This document shows, in pieces, positions 56,531 to 64,000 of a stretch of DNA of 64,000 nucleotides. Position numbers and translations under genes: made by a program. The notes beneath the pieces were generated by a model, which was not told where the DNA came from, searched no databases, and saw nothing but the letters and a program-made list of their open reading frames with translations. How positions within the stretch are numbered: position 1 is the first letter of the stretch; every line of letters starts with the position of its first letter. The stretch is from Cryptomeria japonica (Eukaryota; Streptophyta; Pinopsida; Cupressales; Cupressaceae), in assembly GCF_030272615.1 (NCBI RefSeq), contig NC_081410.1, positions 573,387,241 through 573,451,240 on the forward strand, given 5' to 3'.

Positions 56531-57470
56531 GAATAGTCATTGCTATCTGGTACACCGACAGGACATAATGATAACTGACACTTGGAATGATATGGAAAAC
56601 ACTTGGTTATGTCTAAGACATCATGTGGACACCTTATCTTGAGGTTTTATTAATTGGCACATTTGTATTTATAGATTTGTTGTTACCGGCAAATAGGTCC
56701 AGGTTACACCAACAGGTTTATCTTTTCCAAATCAACATGGCAAGCTATGGAGATGACTTATTATTGTTGTAAATGCATTAAGTAGACATGGTGAATCGGT
56801 TATTGCATCAGGTACTAATTGATTTGTAAATTAATTTTATTTAGAGCTGACCTACTAAAATTGGTCTTAGGGTATGGTATAAATGTAAGATCTTATTTGT
56901 AATGTCGAAGGTGTAATGAGAAAAAGAATTATGTAAAAGTATATGCAAGAATAAGCAGAGCTATACAAGCAGACATCTTTTAAAGGTGAAGCTAGGTTTT
57001 TGTGAAAGCATATCAGAACTACACTGGTACTGAATCGAGCATAAGAAGATGCTATTTTGAGCAATACATTCTTATTGGATTTAATCATCCAATTGTAGTC
57101 AGCGTGACTCTCATTTTGTGTTTGAGTAGTGAGCTCTAGGCACTTGGCCTTTTTGCATGTGCAAACCCCATTTGTATACACTTACTATAGAGCAATAGTA
57201 TCATCTGATTGTGGGTAAGGTTTCCCACTGTGGTTTTTCCCCTTACAGGGTTTCCAAGTATAAACATTGGTGTTATGTGTTCTGGATAACTTTGTCTTTT
57301 TGTTTCATGCATTAGTCTTTACTGGTATTACAATTAACTGATAAACTATCTATCGACATAAAAGACTAGTTAACTAGTATTAAGCATTTATTTGGTTAAG
57401 TTATTTTTGGTTTGAATTTATTTGACAACTGATTCACCCCCCCCGTCTCAGTTGTCTCTGGGACCTAAAA
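56531..57470 (+). repeat. C1 5' LTR, right part
   Basis: 940 bp matching 62153-63124, ending in a C run, CTCAGTTGTCTCTGGGACCT and AAAA where the 3' LTR has AACA. It contains ATGGTATAAATGTA at about 56875-56888, a plausible TATA box of the element, also present in the 3' LTR. Confidence 0.9.
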
Positions 57471-57471
57471 A

Positions 57472-57486
57472 TTGGTTATCAGAGCC
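57472..57486 (+). other. C1 primer-binding site
   Basis: TTGGTTATCAGAGCC, the initiator-Met tRNA complement with one extra T, lies one base after the LTR. Confidence 0.75.
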
Positions 57487-57528
57487 TAGTCCTTTTTTTG
57501 CAGAAGTTTAATAGCTTGAGGAGATCCA

Positions 57529-58314
57529 ATGTCTGCTAACTATTTCAGGAAGGACAGTCCTAAACTTGATGGAACCAACTATGGCATATGGAAGATCAGA
57601 ATGGAGACACACTTAAATTGCATTGGAAAGGACATCTGGGAAGTTACAAAGAACAGTTATACTACTCCCACTTCCAGTCAGCCTAATCCACCTAACTTGA
57701 CTAAAGATGAGGAAAATGATTGCAAAGCAAGAGAAGAACTTTTGAGTGTATTATCAGATCAATAAATCATGGGATTATCAAATAGATCAACTGCTAAAGC
57801 TATTTGGGATCATTTGGAAACACTGAATGAAGGAGATTCCATAGTCAAAATAGCAAAACTTGAAAGCTTTCGGATCAGGTATGAACATCTAAAAATGGAA
57901 GAAGATGAAAGGATTTTTGCTTTTATGGAAAGAGTTAATGAAATTGTTTTGGGTATTAAATGTTGTGGAGACACCTTAAGTGAAGATGAAATTGTTTCAA
58001 AAGTTTTAATAGGATTTCCACTGGCATATAAAATCAAGGTTACTACTATAAAAGAGTTAAGAACAATGCCTAATACATTAGTAACTAGGGATACATTGAT
58101 TGGAAAACTTTCAGCCTTTGAAATTGAGGAATTTGGTCATGTTGCTACTATAAAGATAGATTTAGCCTTTAAAGCATCAACATCATTTGTATCATCATTT
58201 GACAAATCTAATTGGAAAGCCTTTTATGTAAGAGAATTTGAGGAAACGGGAAAGAAAATGAAGAACTTGAAGAACTTGAAGCACTATTTACAAGGAAAAT
58301 GCCTAAAGGTCTAG
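57529..58314 (+). pseudogene. C1 gag capsid region
   Basis: It starts MSANYFRKDSPKLDGTNYGI, the usual plant copia opening (LDGTNY, W-x-I-R-M). The UBN2-type capsid core follows: IWDHLETLNEGD, MEEDERIFAFMERVNEIV, KVLIGFPLAYKIKV. One TAA at 57763-57765 interrupts the frame. The frame shifts near 58300 into the next block, so about 15 bases are read in both frames. Confidence 0.9.
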
Positions 58315-60062
58315 TTGGAAGTAAATATGAAGGTAAAGCACCCTTTAAATGTTTTAATTGTAATAAGATTGGTCATATGGCTTCAAGATGCCCTAATAGA
58401 CATGCTAGACTAAGAGAAGAAGCTAGAAGGACATACAAGCCTAACCCTGAATATCAAAGATACAGATTTAAGAAAAATAAAGACAAATCTTGTTATCTTG
58501 TTGATGAAGGTGTGACTGATGATTCTGATGAGGATCCAGTAGACAATGGATGGATTTTTATTGCTATAACAGAAGATCAACTAGCACCTATAGTCCAACC
58601 GGTAGAGCAGGCCTTAGTAGCTAAAATTGAAGTAAAGGATGAGTGGATCATTGACTCAGGATGCTCACATCATATGATAGGAGATAAAGGTAAATTCTTG
58701 AACTTTCAAGAATACAATGGAGGCCTAGTAAGATTTGGAGATGATAAAGCTTGTTTGATAAAAGGTAAGGGTACAATATCTCTTGATGGTAAGCATAATA
58801 CTGACAATGTTTACTATGTTGAAGGTTTAAAGCATAATCTTTTGAGTGTTGGTCAATTAGTTGAGAAAAGATTTCAATTACAATTCAAAAATGGAAAATG
58901 CAAAATCATGAATAGAACTGGTTTGGAAATTGCAACCGATAATCAGACTAGAGGTAATATCTTTCATTTGAATAACAGTGAAAAGACATGCTTGATTTCA
59001 CATATTGATGAAAGTTGGATATGGCATAAGAGACTCTGTCATGTAAATTTTGATTGCATAGTGAAAATCAGTAATACTAAGGCAGTTAGAGATTTACATA
59101 AAATTGTCAAACCTCACAATACAGTATGTAAGGAATGTCAATTTGGAAAACAGGTTAGAGCTACCTTCAAAAGTATTCAAAAAAAATCCAATAATGCTCT
59201 TGATTTAATTCACACTGATTTATGTGGTCCAGCTAGAACTAAAAGCTTACAAGGTAATAGATATTTCATGTTAATCATTGATGACTATTCTAGAATGTGT
59301 TGGGTTACTTTTCTCAAAGAAAAATCAGAAGCACTTGGAAAGTTTAAACTGTTCAAAGAAATGGTTGAAAATGAAACTGGTAAGAAAATCAAATGTTTAA
59401 GATCAGATCAAGGAGGAGATTTTACATCTAAGGAATTTAATGCATTATGTGAAGTGAATGGAATCAGAAGACAGCTATCAGCACCTCATACACCATAGTA
59501 GAATGGAGTTGTTGAAAGGAAAAACAAAACTATCTTGGATGTAGCTAGAAGTATGTTATCAGAAGCAAACCTACCACATGTATATTGGAGAGAGGTAGTA
59601 AGTATAGCGGTCTATACATTCAACAAAGTTCACATCAAAGGTGAAACCGGTAAGACCCCTCATGAACTATGGTTTGGTATTACTCCTACTCTTAAATATT
59701 TTAAAATTTTTGGAAGTAAATGCTATATCAGAAGAGATGAGTATATTGGCAAATTTGATCCTAGAAGTGATGAAGGAATATTTCTTGGTTATTCATCTAA
59801 GAGTAAGGCATATAGATGTTTTAACAAAAGATTGCAGAAATATTTTGAGAGTACAAATGTGAAGATTGATGAACAATTCAGAGGAACTTCAAGGTATATA
59901 GATTTTGAAACGGCAATAGAAATTCTAACAAATGAACCTACACTAAACCCACCGGTACAAAATGAAGATCCAGTAACACCGGTACCATGTAAAAATTCCA
60001 CTGTGACTGAGGATCAGCAGCAAATGAAGACACCCCAATATGTAAGATTTAATCATTCTTAA
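58299..60062 (+). pseudogene. C1 zinc knuckle, protease and integrase
   Basis: Knuckle CFNCNKIGHMASRC (58350-58391), protease WIIDSGCSHHM (58640s), then the GAG-pre-integrase and integrase: HKRLCHVNFDCIV, VCKECQFGKQ, the core IHTDLCGPARTKS and RSDQGGDF, and NGVVERKNKT. Two consecutive TAG codons at 59496-59501 stand where relatives have two Gln. The part 59535-60062 is the integrase C-terminus (PHVYWREVVSIAVYTFNK, HELWFG, FLGYSSKSKAYRC). TAA at 60060-60062. Confidence 0.92.
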
Positions 60063-60095
60063 GATCAGATAATTGGAAACAAGTACAAAGGAGTT

Positions 60096-61646
60096 ATGAC
60101 AAGAGGAAGATTGGAAAATGAAGAGGTATGTCTTATTTCTCAAATTGAACTATCATCAGTAAATGATGCATGTGAAGATAAATATTGGACTAAAGCTATG
60201 GAAGAAGAATTAGAACAAATTGAGAAGAATAACACTTGGACATTAGTTCCCCGGCCTAAAGATAAAAATGTGATTGGAACCAAATGGGTATTCAAAAACA
60301 AACTTAATGAAGATGGCAAGGTAATAAAAAATAAAGCAAGACTAGTGTGTAAGGGATATTCTTAGAAAGAAGGAAATGATTATAATGAAACCTTTGCACC
60401 AGTAGCTAGAATTGAGGCAATTAGACTATTTTTGGCTTTTGCAGCACACAAGAACTACAAAGTATATCAAATGGATATTAAATGTGCATTTCTAAATGGA
60501 GATCTTGAAGAAGAAGTTTACATTGAACAACTTGATGGATTTTCTTTGAAAGACAACAAAGATATGGTTTGCAGGTTAAGGAAAGCTTTGTATGGGTTAA
60601 AACAAGCTCCAAGAGCTTGGTATGCAAGGTTAGATAAATATCTTTTGAAAATTGGTTTTCCTAAAGGTAATGTAGACAATAATTTATATTATAAAGTGAC
60701 AAATGATGACATCTTGGTTATAGAAGTTTTTATTGATGATATAATCTTTGGAGGAGAAGATGGATTATGTAAAGAATTTTCTATTGAAATGCAGCAAGAA
60801 TTTAAAATGTCTATGATCGAAGAAATAAAATTATTTTTAGGATTGGAAATTTCTCAGACTGATAAAGGTATATTCTTGAGTCAATCCAAGTACTTAAAAG
60901 AGTTACTAAAGAAATTTGGGATGGAGAAATCTAAACCGGTAAGCACACCTATGACTACAAATGACAAATTATCACTAAGGGATGAATCTACACTTGTTAA
61001 TCCAACTAGATATAAATCTATGATAGGAGGTTTACTATATTTGACACAAACCAGGCCTGATATTATGAATGCAAAATGTATTGTTTCAAGATTTCAGAGT
61101 AATCCTAGAGAATATCATGAATCAACAGTAAAAAGGATTTTCCACTACTTACAAGGCACTATAAATCTTGGATTATGGTATCCTAGAGATGAAAACTTTG
61201 AATTATGTGCATATACAAATGCTAATTGGGTAAGAGATGTGAATGATAGAAAAAGCACCACTAGAGCATTTTTTCTTGGAAGCAGACTAGTTTCTTGGTT
61301 GAGTAAGAAACAAACTTGTACATCTTTATCAATAGCAGAATCAGAATATGTTGCAGCAGCAACTAACTGTACATAGGTATTATGGCTTAAACAAATGTTG
61401 AAGGACATAAAGGTAAAATGCATGGAACCTATAACTATATATTGTGATAACACTGCAGCAATCGATATATCTAAGAATCTAGTACTACACTCTAAAACAG
61501 AACTTGTTTCCATCAAATTGAACTTTCTAAGGGAAAATATTGAAGCAAACGAAATAAAACTGGTTTATGTGAACACTAAAGAGCAGATTGAAGATATTTT
61601 CACTAAACCTCTGCCTAAGGAAACTTTTGAATTTCTTAGAGATTAG
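60096..61646 (+). pseudogene. C1 reverse transcriptase and RNase H
   Basis: RT_Ty1/copia: W-TKAMEEELEQIEKNNTW, WVFKNKLNEDG, a TAG at 60363-60365 for Gln, [32 protein letters not shown] and the box FIDDIIFGG (relatives usually YVDD). RNase [52 protein letters not shown], a TAG at 61374-61376 for Gln, then IYCDNTAAIDISKN and HSKTE to KPLPKETFEFLRD and TAG at 61644-61646. Only the two stops break a frame that is otherwise complete. Confidence 0.92.
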
Positions 61647-62043
61647 CTTGGGGTCATACCCCCACTGATAGATACTTAGAGAGTTGATATTTGTCATCAA
61701 TTGGCAGAATTAATAGAGAAATCTTTTATTCCAGCTTTGATGAGGAAGATACTTCTCAGGGGGAGTAGTTGGTATACTAAATTGGTTGGTATTTTGTGTA
61801 TGAACTTGGTTTTGTAATAACTTTTGCATTTGATGTCAAAGGGGGAGAGATTGGTATGGAAAAACATATGGATAAACATGTAACACAAGGAAACACATGT
61901 TACTCTCAGGGGGAGAGATTGTTACTATGAGATTGAGTCTACTTATACCTTGGTAATTGTTGGTTTTTGGTATTTGGCATTTCTATTTTGGCACTTTGAT
62001 GGTTTTCCCATCTTGTGTTGCCATCAATGCCAAAGGGGGAGAT
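61647..62043 (+). other. C1 3' non-coding region with repeated polypurine tracts
   Basis: GGGGGAG occurs at about 61760, 61844, 61909 and 62036, each followed within a few bases by TTGGTA or TTGTT. The last, AAAGGGGGAGAT, lies next to the 3' LTR and is the functional-position polypurine tract for plus-strand priming. The other three look like duplicates of the PPT-LTR junction. Confidence 0.7.
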
Positions 62044-63124
62044 TGTTGGTATTTTGGTATGATTTTGCCATTGATGTCAACACCTACTAAACACTTATCA
62101 ACTATGGCATTTTGGAGAGTCAACAACATTCACCGACAAGAAAATGACTTATGAACAGTCACCGGTATCTGGTACACCGACATGATATAATGATCACCAA
62201 CACTTGGAATGATACCAAAAATACTTGGTTATGTCTAAGACATCATGTGGACACCTTATCTTGAGGTTTTGTTAATTAGCATATTCATATTTATATATTT
62301 GTTGTTATCGACAAATAGGTCCAAGTTACACTGGCAGGTTTATCTTTTCCAGATCAGCATGGCACACTATGGAGATGACTTATTATTGTTGTAAATGTAT
62401 GAAGCAGACATGGTGAATCAGTTATTACATCAGGTATTAATTGATTTGTAAATTAATTTTATTGTATTATCCTTTAGATCCGACCTACTAAAATTGGTCT
62501 TAGGGTATGGTATAAATGTAAGATCTTATTTGTAAGATCGAAGGTGTAATGAGAAAAAGAATTGTGTAAATTTATATGCAAGAATAAGCAGAGCTATACA
62601 CATAGACATCATTCAAAGGTGAAGCTAGGTTTTTATGAAAGCATATAAAAACTACACTAGTACTGAATCTAGCATATGAAGATGCTATTTTTAGCAGTAC
62701 ATTCTTATTGGATTTAATCATCCAATTGTAGTCAGAGTGACTCCCATTTTGTGTTTGAGCAGTGAGCTCTAGGTGCTTGGCCTTTCTGCATGTGCAGACC
62801 CCATTTGTATACACTTACTATCTACAGTAGTATCATTTGATTGTGGGTAAGGTTTCCCACCATGGTTTTTCCCCTTACAAGGTTTCCACGTACAAACATT
62901 GGTGTTATGTGTTGTGGATAACTTTGTCTTTTTGTTTCATGCATTAATATTTACCGATATTGCAATTAACTGATAAACTGTCTATCGACATAAAAGACTG
63001 GTTCACCGATATTAAGCATTAAGTTGGTTAAGTTGTTTTTGGTTTGAATTTATTTAACAACTGATCCACCCCCCCACCCCCCCACACACCCCCGCCCCCT
63101 CTCAGTTGTCTCCAGGACCTAACA
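62044..63124 (+). repeat. C1 3' LTR
   Basis: 1081 bp from TGTTGGTATTTTGG to GGACCTAACA. It matches the two parts of the 5' LTR and has a C-rich run of mixed length near 63067-63098. Confidence 0.92.
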
Positions 63125-64000
63125 TTAAACTAGTATGAATACGATGCTATGATAAAGATTAGCAATCCAATCCTGACAAGATATACTAGTCTAACATGGA
63201 TATGCTATGATATTGAAAATTCTTCTAAATGTTTAGTGTGATTTAACAAAGAGAGGCCAGATGCTTATTAAAATGACTATAAGTTAGATGCATAAAACTT
63301 GGATATATTACTAGCAAAATGATTATATGTTTGATACACAAATATTTCTATCTCAAAATGAGAGAATGAGAGCTCTATTTAAAGGGAAAATAGGGAAATG
63401 GATGGTCAAGATTGGATAATCTTAACAAGGGCCAGGATTGAAAGTTAATCAATCCATATTCACAATTGTCACCAATGAAATGGTGATAATTGTCAACAAG
63501 AGGTTGATTGAGAGGAGATGAAAGAAGCATTAAATGCATGAGAAGACATGAAGGTTACCTTAGGAGGTAAGGGTTAAGGTTAGACTAGGGTTATCCATTG
63601 GATAAGGCTTTTACCCAAGGGGTAAACCCTTGTGCAAGGGTTAAAGGGATAACCAAGGTTAAAGCCATGAATGCTTGACGAGACCCTTGGGTTAGATGAG
63701 GATTGAGTTAGAGAGAAAGTTTCTAATCATGCAAGAAGATTGAGTTAACCATTAATGATTATGTAAGAGCCTTAAATGGTTTATAAGACTTTGAGGGTTA
63801 ACTTGTTGAGGACATAAAGCCTTTAATGGTTTTCAAATACTCTCGAGACTTTGAGAAGTGACTTATCTTTTCTTAGGATTGTGACAATATTTAGGAGATG
63901 GATTAGGCTAAATTGGAAGTGATTAGAAGAATCTAGAAGGGGTTAAAGAGGCAAGTGGGAGATGTAGAAAAATGCAAGTGGATGGAGGGAATCTTAATTA
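63125..64000. other. unidentified LTR-like sequence, right part
   Basis: About 880 bp that should be the continuation of 48292-48576 across C1. It has no gene. It contains CTCTATTTAAAGGG at about 63372-63385, a TATA-like element readable on either strand, and many GGTTAAGG / TTAACC-type motifs. Compatible with LTR sequence, not proven. Confidence 0.35.

Larger units (their letters stand above)
48577..63124 (+). mobile_element. C1: Ty1-copia element with a Ty3 element in its 5' LTR
   Basis: The 5' LTR is 48577-48685 plus 56531-57470, and the 3' LTR is 62044-63124. Both start TGTTGGTATTTTGGTATG. The flanks are ATAAA (48572-48576) and TTAAA (63125-63129), a 5-bp duplication with one mismatch. 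The domain order gag, zinc knuckle and protease, integrase, RT, RNase H is the copia order. The polypurine tract AAAGGGGGAGAT immediately precedes the 3' LTR. Stops are few and mostly TAG in place of Gln codons, so C1 is younger than T3-H. Confidence 0.9.

Overview
The window is nuclear DNA of a seed plant with a very repeat-rich genome. A conifer or other gymnosperm fits best, because old, deeply nested and heavily mutated Ty3 and Ty1 elements fill almost everything. This organism call is inference. Only one intact host gene is visible: a single-exon, atypical bHLH transcription factor at 290-1465 (+). Next to it lie a decayed repeat-encoded reading frame (2019-3430, -) and two LINE fragments (3662-4641 and about 5365-6300, both -).

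From 7420 to 48291 runs one old Ty3 chromovirus-like element (called T3-H here, +). It was opened twice by large DNA transposons of one unfamiliar family. Element A (7986-33321) sits in its 5' LTR and Element B (36785-46410) sits in its pol. Both have terminal inverted repeats starting GGGT-N2-GTGCA and 4-bp target duplications (AAGA and TAAT). Each has two convergent genes: a DDE-like transposase, and a second protein I do not recognise. Between the genes each has an array of about four tandem units of about 360 bp that is homologous between A and B. For B the 4-bp duplication, removed once, brings the interrupted pol frame back into register, so the ends are certain to the base. This A/B family is the most interesting content of the window.

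Element A was itself hit three times. A Ty1-copia solo LTR (9563-12008, TSD TCCCT) and a complete Ty3 element T3-P (12418-21400, TSD CTCTC) lie in its CT-rich microsatellite. A copia solo LTR (30926-32340, TSD CTTTC) splits its second gene. Without these insertions A would be about 12.5 kb. B is 9.6 kb.

At 48291 T3-H is cut off by unidentified, LTR-like sequence (48292-48576, resuming at 63125). That sequence was opened by a Ty1-copia element C1 (48577-63124). The 5' LTR of C1 was in turn opened by a Ty3 chromovirus T3-M (48686-56525, -, TSD CTTAT).

All mobile-element genes carry stops or frameshifts. Many stops look like CAG to TAG changes, as expected from decay of methylated cytosine. In the A/B family the transposase presumably binds the TIRs and subterminal palindromes. 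The roles of the second gene and the central array are unknown.
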